Below, one piece after another: positions 52,701-61,786 of a stretch of 64,000 nucleotides of DNA; within the stretch, counting starts at the first letter, position 1, and each line of letters starts with the position of its first letter. Origin of the DNA: CAZGSV01 sp964528605 (GTDB taxonomy: Bacteria > Armatimonadota > Zipacnadia > CAZGSV01). Position numbers and translations under genes: made by a program. Under the pieces are notes generated by a model that worked only from the letters and a program-made list of their open reading frames with translations, had not been told where the DNA came from and searched no databases. Location: NCBI GenBank assembly GCA_964528605.1, contig CAZGSV010000001.1:52005-116004 (forward strand), read 5' to 3'.

Positions 52701-52769
52701 TGGGACGGTAAGGCCCTTCGCGTGACGCTTGAGCCTCTGTCGTTCGCAGCGGTGCGGCTTGTGCCTTAG
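49740..52769 (+). CDS. Exported DUF6067-like glycoside hydrolase with LamG-like domain
   Basis: A 1,009-residue exported protein. A signal peptide (to about residue 38, ending CAEEV) is followed by a beta-rich N-terminal part, a concanavalin/LamG-like sandwich (about residues 420-570, opening ISLDQGTIEMWVVP), and a TIM-barrel domain (about 640-1009) with LGVRTLCFHEHWADIQNYP and YGIDGVYLDGTSEPWAC, like DUF6067 glycosidase-type domains. Asp in YLDGT is a plausible catalytic residue. The ATG at 49740 starts the signal peptide; the frame upstream to 49497 lies under the divergent gene. It contains a VPGT-like repeat in its first codons. Substrate unknown. Confidence 0.78.
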   Translation: MGVRHWVLKVTTGVAAFALAFLAAGVVSPFWCRTACAEEVPQNVTASADVPPLKVTLVPYPVEGALEVESDATGLVQAGRNPACFRIALVRDGHAVCSAVHRLAKGEGRATVSLPIRDLAPGDYAVSVVAEDDAQLVLARATVPFEMPVRPYWLGSAEGLSPDLPAGWLPVEAQGSVVRVWGREYRFDNGLFMTAATAKGASLLAGAPIEARLRWRGGEAAVSGPPASVGELSSARVGLAASGEAGPFRLEGTITVEFDGMVRTDFTLSGPPDVPLEELIVRIPLKAEHAKYLYHYPGRWGTAYNAGALPPGGWTHSFKPLVWLGDEERGFCWFAESDRNWAPLDNEEAIQIKREGERVVLQLNVIKSPQLLASPLQYTFGFQATPVKEVTEDVWDFRICHHGSYGIESQPFRVSNPITYPAEGNISLDQGTIEMWVVPMFDPDVVVPEGAGRGDFNQDLFTLALPNDGVVGFYWNIDDRGMRFYLKDGPDYPLVVGARSRWQMGEPHHVAVTWGDAVRIYGDGELLATADYKGTIARDLSKAEMRLGAAPSRFIVDSIRISDIPRTTFDLSGPPMLDEHTLLLDNFDTEASDSAEQPLPPEKCAGQRRLPLGGSPFVPAKFGAAVRLYPEGDEQLTVLDRLAQLGVRTLCFHEHWADIQNYPLPARPEALRRLVEECHERGIRLLLYFGYLMSDLAPEYPLYSNECLVRPRGGDYTRQPQQTAYMVCYASHWQDFIVEGIARMMDEYGIDGVYLDGTSEPWACTNTRHGCGYQAPDGSIRPTYSFFETRRIMKRIYNVVKARKPNGLVNVHQSTAMTPPTLSFATSYWDGEQFGSIERGAEVFELLPLDAFRTEFMGRQWGVPAEFLCYNRPYTYSEAMSFTLLHDVLVRGNLGGSLEMESALWREMEDFGRRQAERLPYWSNSNVVQVEPSTCKASLYNRGPLGALLIVSNLGEAAAQAIVTLDAGALGLPQVAALDILTRERLDWDGKALRVTLEPLSFAAVRLVP

Positions 52770-52815
52770 GCTTTGCTCAGACCGAGGCCGCTGAGGCTGG
52801 GTCGGCGGGCCCGTA

Positions 52816-52824
52816 TGCTACAAT
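52816..52824 (+). promoter_or_regulatory. Extended -10 element before the GH106-like gene
   Basis: TGCTACAAT, the same wording as the -10 region at 21923-21931, lies 75 bases before the ATG at 52900. No clear -35 box. Confidence 0.4.
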
Positions 52825-52899
52825 GACCGCGCGCTCAAGCAACGCCTAGCCTGGGAACCGCCTAGGGGCCGTGCCTCGGCGCTAACGGAAGACCGGATC

Positions 52900-55791
52900 A
52901 TGTCGGTGCGCTCGCTCGTCGTTCGTGCGCTGCTAGTGGCTCTCTTGCTGCCCCTGACCACCTGGCGGCGGTGCGCTTGCGATGGCCCGGGCTCTTTCGT
53001 GCGGCTGACCGCAGCCTACAACCCCGCCGATGGACAGCCGCTGCGCCTAAGGGTGTCCAGCGTGACCCTGGTCCGCGACGACTCCAAGCCGCTGCCGCTT
53101 ATCACCGAACCCGTCGCACTGCGCTTCGCCGGGAGCACCGGCGAGGAGGCTCTGTTGGCCGAGGTCGCCGTGCCGCCGGGGCGCTACAGGCTGATTCGCA
53201 TCACGCTCGACGGCATCTCGCAAGGGGGCGCGGCCGCGGGGGGGCGGCCTGAAAGTCAGGCCTTCTCCTTGGACACGGACCTCGCGCTCGCCCCCGGTTC
53301 TCTTGCACCTTTGCTGCTGGAACTACAGACCTTGAACGCCGTGACGGCCGCGCCTCGAGGCGCGGAGACGGAACTTGCGCTGATGCTCGTGCCCAGAGAC
53401 CAGGCCGCGACCGTCGCCGGATCGGTAGGTCCTCTGTCTGAGCCGCAGGCGGCGACGGTGACGCTTACTCACACAGGCACCGGCAGTGCGGTCACCGTCC
53501 ATTGCACGGCCGCCAGCGCCTTCAGGCTCGTCGTGCCCGCCGGAACCTACGACCTGGTCGCAGCCGCTCCGGGCGGCCATCCGTTCCACTGGCCCGCACT
53601 CGAGGTCTACCCGAACGAGAGTAAGCGACTCGGTCCGCTCGCCCTGATCCCCGCCATCACAAACGCCTCAGATCCCGACCCTCGCCTTTTCCTTTCGCCT
53701 CCACGCGCCGCCCGCCGGCTCGACTATCTGCTGCAGAACCAACTGCCGGGCATGTTCCCCATCCTCGACGCGCTCGGCGCTGGTGGGGTCGTCACTCGAA
53801 TGCACCCGCAAGAGGGCGGGCGCTACCTGCTCGAGGAAGCCGGCTGGGCGAACATGAAGCAGCGCCTAGCCGAGGCGCGCCGCCGGGGGATGCGCGTCTG
53901 GATCTACGACGAGTGGGAGTACCCCTCGGGATATGCCGGAGGCCTCACGCTGGAGGGCCATCCCGAACTGCAAGCGCAAGGGGTGTTGGCATATTCCTTG
54001 GAGGCCTCGCCCCCCCGGTTCGACCAGGCGCTGCCGCGGGGCCGTCTCCTCCGGGTCGTGGCCTTTCGCAAAGACCGCCCCCCCGCTTCCCTACGCGCCC
54101 TCCTCGACCTGACCGGCTACGCGCGCGCGGGCCGCCTGCTGTGGCAGCCCCCCCCGGGCTCGTGGCAGGTCCTGGCTCTTGTGCAGCAGCCTCTCTTCGA
54201 GGGCACTCACGGTCAAGCCACCTGCGGCGCATACCCCAACCTCCTCGACCCCCGCTTTCTTGCTCGCTTCCTGCAACTCACTCACCAGCAGTACTACGCC
54301 CGCTTCCCCGACTTCTTCGGCAAGGAGATCGAGGCCTTTTTCAGCGATGAGCCCTCCCTGCAATGCGGCTTCACCAGCAAGGGGCCGGCCCCGGCGATTC
54401 CCTGGGTTGACGACTTGCCGCAGCAGTTTCGCTCGCGCACCGGCCGTGACCTGCTGGGGGCGCTGCCGGCCCTCTTCTACGACCTCGGCGCCGAGACCAC
54501 GCCCATCCGCTGCGCTTTCTACTCCCTCATCTCCGACCTGCTCGTCGAGCGCTACTTCGCGCCGCTAACGCAGTGGTGCGAGCAGCGCGGCGTCCACAAC
54601 GCCGTGCATCTCTTTCAAGAGGAGTCGCTCCCGGCGCACGTGGCCTACGAGGGCAGCGCCTTTGCCGCCGGTGCCGCCTCCTCTTGGCCCGGCATTGACT
54701 GGCTCGGCGCCTGGGTGATCGGCGAGCCGAACCGCATCCTTGGCCCCAAGACGGCCAGCAGCGCCGCGCATCTCTATGGGAAGCAGGTCGTGTGGAGCGA
54801 GGCCTTCGCCACCGCTCCCGCGCGCACCCCATTCGGCGCCGTCATGGGTTCCATCGCTGCGCAGGCTGTGCTGGGCGTTGACACCTTCGTCACCATGCCG
54901 CCCATTGAGGAATCGTCGCGCACCTACTCCCCGGAGCAGTACTTCCGGCTGAACAACTACTGCGGCCGCATCTCCTATCTCCTGCGCGGCAGCCGGCACG
55001 ACTGCGAGGTCGCCATCCTCTACCCCATCGCCTCCGTCTGGTCGCACTACGTTCCCTCCGCAACTGGCGCCGTGGAGGAGTTCTCGCCACGAGCGGCGGC
55101 CACGAGCGACACACTGGCGGCGCTCTCGCAGGCCTTGCTCAAGAACCAGGTTGACTTTGACTACCTCGACGAGGAATCGCTCGTCCGCGCGGGCATCACC
55201 GAGGGGGCGCTCTCGCTCGCGGACCATCGTTTCCGCTGGGTGTTCCTGCCGGCCGCGACCACTCTTTCCCGCGCCTCCGTGCGCAGCCTCGATCGCTTCC
55301 TGGCGCAAGGGGGGAACCTCGTCGTTGTGGGCGATCCTCCCTCGGAGTCGAGCGAGCGCGGCCCTGACGCCTGGGTTTCCGCGCGCGCGGCGCGATGGCT
55401 TGCGCTGCCCAACTGTGTGCGCGTCTCCATTGGTCAAGGGGCGGCCGGAGCGCTCGGGGTAGAGAGCCCGGGGCTGCAGCCTCTCGGCGTCGCTGTTGAG
55501 TTGCCTCCGAGCCTGGCCGCGCGGCTTCCGCACGCCGTGCGGCTGCTAGGCGCTCCTCCTAGGTCGGAGGCCATCTACGCCAAGCGGGCCGCTCGGGGGC
55601 AGCGGGGTTTTGTCATGCTCGTCAACACTTGGACGGAAGCGGCCCAGTTGCGGCTGGCGGCGCCGTTCCCCGGTGCCCTCGAGGAATGGAACCCCGACAC
55701 CGGCCGCCTCACGCCGCTTCAGGTCTCGCCCAGCGGCGAGGTCCGCCTCTGCATAGCCCCCCTCCGCGCGACGTTCATCCTATCCCGCTAG
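52900..55791 (+). CDS. Exported GH106-like glycosyl hydrolase (alpha-L-rhamnosidase type)
   Basis: A 963-residue protein with a signal peptide (about 1-27), an N-terminal beta-sandwich region of about 230 residues, and a catalytic half resembling GH106 alpha-L-rhamnosidases. The motif RVWIYDEWEYPSGYAGG is nearly diagnostic of that family; GKEIEAFFSDEPSL and VVWSEAFATAP supply further conserved acids. A C-terminal amidotransferase-like segment (LPAATTLSRASVRSLDRFLA, GNLVVVGDPP) and a beta-sandwich close the protein. It follows the DUF6067-like gene with a 130-base spacer and points the same way. Likely substrate is a rhamnose-containing or related plant or bacterial glycan. Confidence 0.8.
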   Translation: MSVRSLVVRALLVALLLPLTTWRRCACDGPGSFVRLTAAYNPADGQPLRLRVSSVTLVRDDSKPLPLITEPVALRFAGSTGEEALLAEVAVPPGRYRLIRITLDGISQGGAAAGGRPESQAFSLDTDLALAPGSLAPLLLELQTLNAVTAAPRGAETELALMLVPRDQAATVAGSVGPLSEPQAATVTLTHTGTGSAVTVHCTAASAFRLVVPAGTYDLVAAAPGGHPFHWPALEVYPNESKRLGPLALIPAITNASDPDPRLFLSPPRAARRLDYLLQNQLPGMFPILDALGAGGVVTRMHPQEGGRYLLEEAGWANMKQRLAEARRRGMRVWIYDEWEYPSGYAGGLTLEGHPELQAQGVLAYSLEASPPRFDQALPRGRLLRVVAFRKDRPPASLRALLDLTGYARAGRLLWQPPPGSWQVLALVQQPLFEGTHGQATCGAYPNLLDPRFLARFLQLTHQQYYARFPDFFGKEIEAFFSDEPSLQCGFTSKGPAPAIPWVDDLPQQFRSRTGRDLLGALPALFYDLGAETTPIRCAFYSLISDLLVERYFAPLTQWCEQRGVHNAVHLFQEESLPAHVAYEGSAFAAGAASSWPGIDWLGAWVIGEPNRILGPKTASSAAHLYGKQVVWSEAFATAPARTPFGAVMGSIAAQAVLGVDTFVTMPPIEESSRTYSPEQYFRLNNYCGRISYLLRGSRHDCEVAILYPIASVWSHYVPSATGAVEEFSPRAAATSDTLAALSQALLKNQVDFDYLDEESLVRAGITEGALSLADHRFRWVFLPAATTLSRASVRSLDRFLAQGGNLVVVGDPPSESSERGPDAWVSARAARWLALPNCVRVSIGQGAAGALGVESPGLQPLGVAVELPPSLAARLPHAVRLLGAPPRSEAIYAKRAARGQRGFVMLVNTWTEAAQLRLAAPFPGALEEWNPDTGRLTPLQVSPSGEVRLCIAPLRATFILSR

Positions 55792-55850
55792 CCAAGCGGC
55801 AGCGCGCGCAGCGTCGGGGCCGAGCGGTTCCATTGGCCCGCCCGAAAACA

Positions 55851-58580
55851 CTACCTGGATCCCTCATCAATCGCCTTCAATCGTCCGTCGGCGCCCACGA
55901 GCAAGACCTCCAGCAGGCCGTCCGCGTCGCAATCTGCCAGGACCGGGTTGCCGCAGCCGCCCACGGCCAGCTCCCACACCTGTTCGCAGTCCGTGCCTCT
56001 GAACGCGCGCAACACGCCATCGCCCGTCCTGAGGATGAACTCAATGGCGCCATCGGAGTTGATGTCGGCCGCGGCGATGTCGGTGGCGCCCGCCCCTATC
56101 GCCCGCTTCCAGCGGAGCGAGCCGTCGGCCCCGGAATAGCACCGCAGCGTGCCATCGAGGCAATCCGCCGCTATCTCGCAAACGCCATCGCCGTCAACGT
56201 CCACCACCGCCTGCTCCGCGCTCGAGCCCTCGTCGTTCTGGACGAAGTTGCTCCAGATGGGTTTGCCCTCAAGCGTCATCGCCGCGTACGCTCCGCGGGC
56301 GTACGAAGCGCAGCTCAGGAACACTTCGGTGCGGCCGTCTCCGTTCAGGTCCGCGGGCACCGGCGTGGAATAGGCGACCCACCGGCCGAAGTGCTCCGCG
56401 TCCGTCATCGCCACGCTGGGAAAGACCGGCGTCCCGTCGCGCCCGCTTAGGACGGAGTAGATAATCCAGTGCGCGTTGAGCGCGTCCTCCGCTCCGTCGC
56501 CGTTGGCGTCAAACACCGCGCTCAGGCCATCGCCCGCGGGCATCTTGAGCACGCTGCCGCCCGTGGGCGCCTCCACCTCTCGCAAGTGCCACACCAGTTC
56601 ACCCGTCCTGCCGTCGAGCACTGCGCACTCGCCGCTGCCGCGCGAAAGCCGGTGGAAACTCACCCAGATATCCTGGCCCTCGCGGCCGGTGAAGCGGCCA
56701 GGGACCCAGAGGTCCACTCCCGCCTCCAGCCCGCCCGAGGGCGTGCCCTCGAAGACGTGCCGCCACCGCACCTTGCCGCTGGCGTCCGCGCAAAGGAGCG
56801 ACTCGGTGCCGTCCCTTTCGACGCCGGCGAAGAAGACTTCGAGCCGGCCATCCGCGTCCACGTCTCCAGCCGCCACGCCCTTGGTGCCCGCCAGCCCGTA
56901 ACCCGGCGAGTAGTTCATCGCGTGTCCGTCGCGCGACCAGACCACCTCGGGCTGACCCGCCCCAGCCCGCGGCGCACGCAGGGCAAGAATCTGCGCGCGG
57001 CTGTTCTGCAACAAGATCTCAGGCACGCCGTCCCGCTCCAAGTCGGCACAGATCGGCGTGGTCACGAATCCTCCCGGCTGCCCCCCCGCGGTCCACTCGG
57101 CATCACTCTTCGGCGGGCGCAGCGTTACCAGGTCTCCGCTCACCAGGTCGCGCGCCCTCAGGACGACGGCGCCGGGCGCGCCCTCGCAGGAGAGCAGGTC
57201 GAGGTCCGCATCCGAGACCACTGTCCGCCATTTCTCGGAGAAGCGGCCGCTCGCATCCGCGCCTATCGCCAGCGCCACGTTCGCCCGCGTCGCCTCTCCT
57301 TCGTATGCTTGCAGCAGCAACTCCTCCTGCCCATCCGCGTCCATGTCCAACGTGATGGGCGTCAGCGTCCCGTCCTCGGCGATAGTCGCTGCGTTCTCGG
57401 GCATCGCCACGCTCTGCCGCGGCACGGCGAGGTTGAACCCGTGCCAGGCGGTCCTGAGTCGCCCCCCCCGCCATTGCAGCAGCCGCAACCGGTCGAAGCG
57501 CGCCGGCCGCTTGGCCTCGGTGCGCGAGCAGATCATCTCCCACACACCGTCGTGGTTGAGGTCGCTCAGCCCCCAGAGCCACCAGCCCTGGCGGTCCGCG
57601 ACCACCTCGCCCGTAACCGCATCGCGGATGACCAAGTGCCACTCGTTGTCGCCGTGATCGTTCAGCAAGTTGTAGGCCAACTCGAAGCGGCCATCGCCGT
57701 CCAAGTCTTGCAGCGGCGAGGGCCCCACGTGGAGGAACTTCTCCCGCGTGCCGCCCCTGTCCGGGATCATGTACCTCTCGCCCCACACGTGGCGCGGCTG
57801 CCCGTCGTCGAACTTGAGCATGTCCACGTGCAAGACGAAGTCGCAGACGATGATGACCTCCTCGCCCGGGTCCTGATCTATGTTCTGCACCAGCAGCAGC
57901 CCGTAGTTGCGGCCCACCTCCCAGGGCGCCTCGTACTTGACCGCGCCCGTGCGGCCGTCCAAGACCTGCACGCGATAATGCGGCGAGAGCACGATCTCCT
58001 TGCTGCCGTCGCCGTCCACGTCTCCCAGCGCCAGGCACGGGGCGTACTGGCTCTTCAGATCATCCGTCGCCCATATCAACTCGCCCTGCGCGGCGCCCTT
58101 GCTGAACCCGAACAGGTACGCCCTACCATAGCCGGTGTCCATGTGCGCCGAGGAGCACGCCACCTCGAGCCCAGGGCGCTCTGGGATGATGTCCCCTACC
58201 TTCATCCTACAATCCGCGAACCCGTCCTCCTCGAACTCGTACGTCCAGAGCACCTGCCCATCCTCGCTGAGCACGGTCAAGGTACGCCCCCAGGCGCTCA
58301 CCGACTCACGTCGCCCGTCACCGTCGAGGTCATACAGGCCTTGCTCGCGCGCAGCAGCGGAACTCACCACGCCCACGCGCGGCGGACCCAGGTAGTAATC
58401 CCAGGCGACCGTCGGCTTGGTGATGTTTCCCTTGCCCATCGAAGCGCCGGTGTAGCGGACATCGTGACGGTAAACGGGCCAGTCGAGGTCGGGAGCGGCC
58501 CCTGAGGCCGGTTCCAGACCGAGCATCACGAGCGCCAGCAGAATCGGCCATGCAAGGGCTAGTGCGCGAGCGAATCTCAT
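55851..58580 (-). CDS. Exported FG-GAP/VCBS propeller protein coupled to a glycosidase-like gene
   Basis: A 909-residue exported protein composed almost wholly of propeller blades with Ca-binding loops (DLDGDGRRES, DVDGDGSKE, DLDGDGRFE, DMDADGQEE, DVDADGRLE, DLNGDGRTE, DVDGDGVCE). The signal peptide begins MRFARALALAWPILL at the ATG at 58580, whose ATGA overlaps the stop of the upstream gene, so that start is chosen over the 58850 frame. The same pairing of propeller and glycosidase occurs at 5445/6693. Family members bind carbohydrate or protein partners; an enzymatic role is unlikely. Confidence 0.85.
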   Translation of the reverse strand: MRFARALALAWPILLALVMLGLEPASGAAPDLDWPVYRHDVRYTGASMGKGNITKPTVAWDYYLGPPRVGVVSSAAAREQGLYDLDGDGRRESVSAWGRTLTVLSEDGQVLWTYEFEEDGFADCRMKVGDIIPERPGLEVACSSAHMDTGYGRAYLFGFSKGAAQGELIWATDDLKSQYAPCLALGDVDGDGSKEIVLSPHYRVQVLDGRTGAVKYEAPWEVGRNYGLLLVQNIDQDPGEEVIIVCDFVLHVDMLKFDDGQPRHVWGERYMIPDRGGTREKFLHVGPSPLQDLDGDGRFELAYNLLNDHGDNEWHLVIRDAVTGEVVADRQGWWLWGLSDLNHDGVWEMICSRTEAKRPARFDRLRLLQWRGGRLRTAWHGFNLAVPRQSVAMPENAATIAEDGTLTPITLDMDADGQEELLLQAYEGEATRANVALAIGADASGRFSEKWRTVVSDADLDLLSCEGAPGAVVLRARDLVSGDLVTLRPPKSDAEWTAGGQPGGFVTTPICADLERDGVPEILLQNSRAQILALRAPRAGAGQPEVVWSRDGHAMNYSPGYGLAGTKGVAAGDVDADGRLEVFFAGVERDGTESLLCADASGKVRWRHVFEGTPSGGLEAGVDLWVPGRFTGREGQDIWVSFHRLSRGSGECAVLDGRTGELVWHLREVEAPTGGSVLKMPAGDGLSAVFDANGDGAEDALNAHWIIYSVLSGRDGTPVFPSVAMTDAEHFGRWVAYSTPVPADLNGDGRTEVFLSCASYARGAYAAMTLEGKPIWSNFVQNDEGSSAEQAVVDVDGDGVCEIAADCLDGTLRCYSGADGSLRWKRAIGAGATDIAAADINSDGAIEFILRTGDGVLRAFRGTDCEQVWELAVGGCGNPVLADCDADGLLEVLLVGADGRLKAIDEGSR

Positions 58581-60841
58581 CTCCGCCTGCGACTCCTCTC
58601 CCATTCCACCAGCACCATCTCTTCCCTCCCGAGCCTGCCGCAGCACCCTAGCGAATCGCGCCCACCCGCTGACCGGAACGAATCGTCCGGACGGGGCAGG
58701 CCGTTGCGCGAGAGCACGGTGAAGCGGGCGGCGCCGTGGTCTCGCCAGCCGTATCGCGCCAGCACGCGCTTCGCTGTCGCGAGTTCCACCTCGGCGGGCG
58801 AGCGCGACCCGTTCCAGACCGCGGCCAACACGCGCCTCGGCCCCGCCCACACCACGCCGCTCAGGCCCTCACGCCCAGGGCTCAGGCGCACAGCCCCGGT
58901 CTCGATGACCAGCGGAGTGCTGTTGCACTTCGCCGAGAACGCCGCGAGCGCGGTCAAAGGCTCAAAGGGGCTGCCCTCTAACTCCCTCCCGAACCTGCCG
59001 CTCATGGTGACCCCGTAACTGAGGTGCCGCATTACCGCGCGCGGCCATTCCTCGTCCGGAAAGATCTCGCGGTAGTAAAGCCCGGTGAGCGCCGTGCGGT
59101 AGCACTTCACCGATTCCGCGGCCAACTCGTCTATGTGGTCGCCGGCCTCGAACATCATCGCGTGCGCGTACAGTTGCGAGGGCGAGCCCTTGGACTCGTT
59201 CAGCACCATGCGCATCCAGGGATACCTCTTCTGCACCCACTTCCAGACGTCGTGCTGAATGCGCACTGAGGCGTGGTGCAGGCCATCGCCCGGATGCTTC
59301 ACGCAAGGCCCCGATTGCACGTCCCCCCAGCCCATGTCCCAGGCTACGCCGTCCGGCTGGTAATACGCCAGGGCGCGTGTGATCTCCCGCGTCAGCCACT
59401 TGCGCGCCTCGTCGTCGCACAGGTCAATGTAGGCGCAGGTCGTCCCCTCGCCCTGCACTGCCTCCCCGTAGGCCTGCTTTATCCCCTGCGGAATGGGCTC
59501 GACCGTAGGCGAGGGGTAGCCGTCCAGGGTGTAGTTCCAGGGATAGCCCTCCTTGGTCAGGTAGATCCAGGCGCGATACGGGGGACGGTCATCGTAGAAG
59601 GCGGCGGTCTGCCGCAGTTGCCGCACGTACAGATACACCTGGAAGCCCTGCTTGCGCAGGTCCGCGATCTCCGCCTTGACGCCCTCGGCGGTCTGCCAGA
59701 AGCCCGGCTCGAGGTACCACCGGCCCTTAGTCGGATGGTCTTCCGTCCAGGGGAACCAGCCCCCGTACCATATGTGCGTGGCGTGCATGCGCTGGGCGTT
59801 TGCGCGCACGCGCGCCTTTTCTTCTTCCTCGTGGGGCTGACAAGCGGGATAGAAGCCGATGATCACGTTGCCGGGCGCCAGCGTCCGCGGCCTCAGGTCC
59901 TTGGGCAGCCTCACCATGCCGCGCGTGAGGCGGTTGGTGCTGTAGCAGTTCTCCACGTACCAGCGGCAGGCGTCGCTCAACTCGTTCGGCGGCCGCGGCA
60001 GCACCTTGTAGGTGAAGGCGAAGGTGTATCCCCCCCCGGCCTTGATGCCCTTGGGCGAAATGCTAAACGCGGGCATTCCTCCCAGGCGGTTCGGAGCCAG
60101 CACCGCGAAGCAGTTGAGGTCCAGCGACCCCCAGACCAAGAAACGGTCCCCGCGCTCCAGTATCCCGTACGGATAGCGCGCCCGGTACATGCGCTCGCCC
60201 TCTCCGGGAGCAGTCGTATCCCAGAGGGCGGCGTAGTAGCGCTCATAGCCGCACTCGTCCATGTTCCAGGCGCGCGTCGTCCGGTTGACGTCCAGGTAGA
60301 CGTGCCGCTGCCACTTCTCGCGCTGGTACGTCTGGGTGATGCCCGCCTCGAACTGAGCCTCACTGTCGCGCAGATACTCAAAGCGGAACCGCACCTCGAA
60401 CCGGTCCGCGAACATGCGATACTCCGCCCCAACGCCAGCCCACTCACCCAGCCCCTTGCCGAAGCCCAGATCGGCGTTCAGCCCCAAGTACGGGCGCCCC
60501 TCGAATCGCCCGCGGATTACTCTCGTGCCCGACGGCTCGCCCGCCGCCTGGAACTCGCCGCTCTCGCGATTCCAGAAGTAGGGCATCAGGCCGTTCTCGC
60601 GGGGCGGCAGGAGGTCGAAGGGCTTGGGCAGCAGACTGGTCATGCGCACCACCAGCCCGCTTGCCTTCGACACGACAACCACCAGTTCCTCACCGCGCAG
60701 CACCCAATAGCCCGCGTTCTCGTGAAGCAACACGCCCTCCGCGCGCGCCCGCTCCTCTGCCCTACGCCACCCACTCGACGGCGGCCGCCCCCCCTGGAGA
60801 CTCCCGACCCTACTCAGGATCTGTGCCGGCGCTCTTGCCAT
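58577..60841 (-). CDS. Large glycosidase-like TIM-barrel protein
   Basis: A 754-residue protein without a clear signal peptide. The first about 330 residues are beta-rich, like an N-terminal super-sandwich domain; the second half looks like a TIM barrel, with RMHATHIWYGGWFPWTEDHP, VYLYVRQLRQTAAFYDD and YYQPDGVAWDMGWGDVQSGP, where Asp in WDMGWGD is a candidate nucleophile. It ends in a beta-sandwich. This resembles DUF6259-type and GH36/GH31-like proteins but no single family could be assigned. It overlaps the VCBS gene by 4 bases (ATGA). Divergent from the beta-barrel gene. Confidence 0.7.
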   Translation of the reverse strand: MARAPAQILSRVGSLQGGRPPSSGWRRAEERARAEGVLLHENAGYWVLRGEELVVVVSKASGLVVRMTSLLPKPFDLLPPRENGLMPYFWNRESGEFQAAGEPSGTRVIRGRFEGRPYLGLNADLGFGKGLGEWAGVGAEYRMFADRFEVRFRFEYLRDSEAQFEAGITQTYQREKWQRHVYLDVNRTTRAWNMDECGYERYYAALWDTTAPGEGERMYRARYPYGILERGDRFLVWGSLDLNCFAVLAPNRLGGMPAFSISPKGIKAGGGYTFAFTYKVLPRPPNELSDACRWYVENCYSTNRLTRGMVRLPKDLRPRTLAPGNVIIGFYPACQPHEEEEKARVRANAQRMHATHIWYGGWFPWTEDHPTKGRWYLEPGFWQTAEGVKAEIADLRKQGFQVYLYVRQLRQTAAFYDDRPPYRAWIYLTKEGYPWNYTLDGYPSPTVEPIPQGIKQAYGEAVQGEGTTCAYIDLCDDEARKWLTREITRALAYYQPDGVAWDMGWGDVQSGPCVKHPGDGLHHASVRIQHDVWKWVQKRYPWMRMVLNESKGSPSQLYAHAMMFEAGDHIDELAAESVKCYRTALTGLYYREIFPDEEWPRAVMRHLSYGVTMSGRFGRELEGSPFEPLTALAAFSAKCNSTPLVIETGAVRLSPGREGLSGVVWAGPRRVLAAVWNGSRSPAEVELATAKRVLARYGWRDHGAARFTVLSRNGLPRPDDSFRSAGGRDSLGCCGRLGREEMVLVEWERSRRRR

Positions 60842-61049
60842 GCTGAGTCAGTGTAGTCCCCCACCTGCGCCCCGACAAACGCCGGGTCTCCACGGCGTCG
60901 CCGTCCGCCGCCAGCGCCAGCACGTTCTTGCGGTCCAACTCCTGACCTCACCCAGGCGCAGGCATGACCTCTGTGCCGGACCTGCATGGGGACTCTCGTT
61001 GACCCTTGCCGCGCCTACGGGTACACTGCCGGCTGCGGAGGGATGCCAG

Positions 61050-61709
61050 GTGCGTTACCTTTTGCTGACAATAGCGGCCGCCGGGCTCTTGTGGGCGCCG
61101 CAGGCCGCCTACTGCCTTGACTTCATGACCATGCCCACCGCCGACCAACTCCCCCCCGGCGGCTTCTACGCGGGCTACTACCTCATTGATATCCCTGACA
61201 CGCCGGGCGGCGCGAGCAGGATCAACCTCTACGAGACCGCCTTCGGCTTCGCCGACAAGATCGAAGTCTCGTATCTGACCTGGCGGCCGGACCAAGGCTC
61301 CTCCTTCAAGGCTTTCAACCTGTCCTTTCAGGTGGAACAGGAGACCGAGGACAGTTGGTCCACCACCATCGGCGTCTACAACCTCTTCTCCAACGACTAC
61401 CTGCGCGGCAGCAAGCCCTCGTACTTCATCGCGGCGGCCAAGACCGTCCAACTCTCGCAGCAGGCCTCGGGGCGCGGCCCCGCCTATCGCGCGCTTGTGG
61501 GTTACGGCACCAGGAGCCACGACCGTTGGTTCTACGGGCTGCAAACCTTGCTCGACCCCCAACTATCGGCCACGGTCGCGCGCTACGCCAGCCAGTCCAT
61601 CTACGGCCTGGACTACGCGCTCCAGGCTAAGCAAGATTCTCCAGTCCTTCACGCCGGCACCTTCGACGGCGACCCCTATTACGGCATCTCCCTTACGCGC
61701 GCATACTAG
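61050..61709 (+). CDS. Putative outer-membrane beta-barrel protein
   Basis: A 219-residue exported protein. The signal peptide (VRYLLLTIAAAGLLWAPQAAYC) starts at a GTG with GGAGGG seven bases before, and so is preferred to the frame start at 60840. The mature part has alternating amphipathic strands such as YAGYYLIDI, EVSYLTWRP, FNLSFQVEQ and ends in an aromatic residue (LTRAY), as outer-membrane barrels do. The opening LDFMTMPTADQLPPGGFY recalls YjbH-like barrel domains. It stands between the glycosidase-like gene and the MGH1-like gene; function unknown. Confidence 0.6.
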   Translation: MRYLLLTIAAAGLLWAPQAAYCLDFMTMPTADQLPPGGFYAGYYLIDIPDTPGGASRINLYETAFGFADKIEVSYLTWRPDQGSSFKAFNLSFQVEQETEDSWSTTIGVYNLFSNDYLRGSKPSYFIAAAKTVQLSQQASGRGPAYRALVGYGTRSHDRWFYGLQTLLDPQLSATVARYASQSIYGLDYALQAKQDSPVLHAGTFDGDPYYGISLTRAY

Positions 61710-61786
61710 CCTCGGCGTCATCCGCCCTATGAGGGCGTCGCTCTCGGCACTCTCGACGCGCGCCGACGCCCTGGGAGGTTTGCACC

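Noticed and set aside
56469..58505. A 678-codon plus-strand open frame
   Set aside because: It is opposite the VCBS propeller gene, whose Ca-binding repeats prove the minus strand is coding; the long frame follows from GC-rich codon positions.
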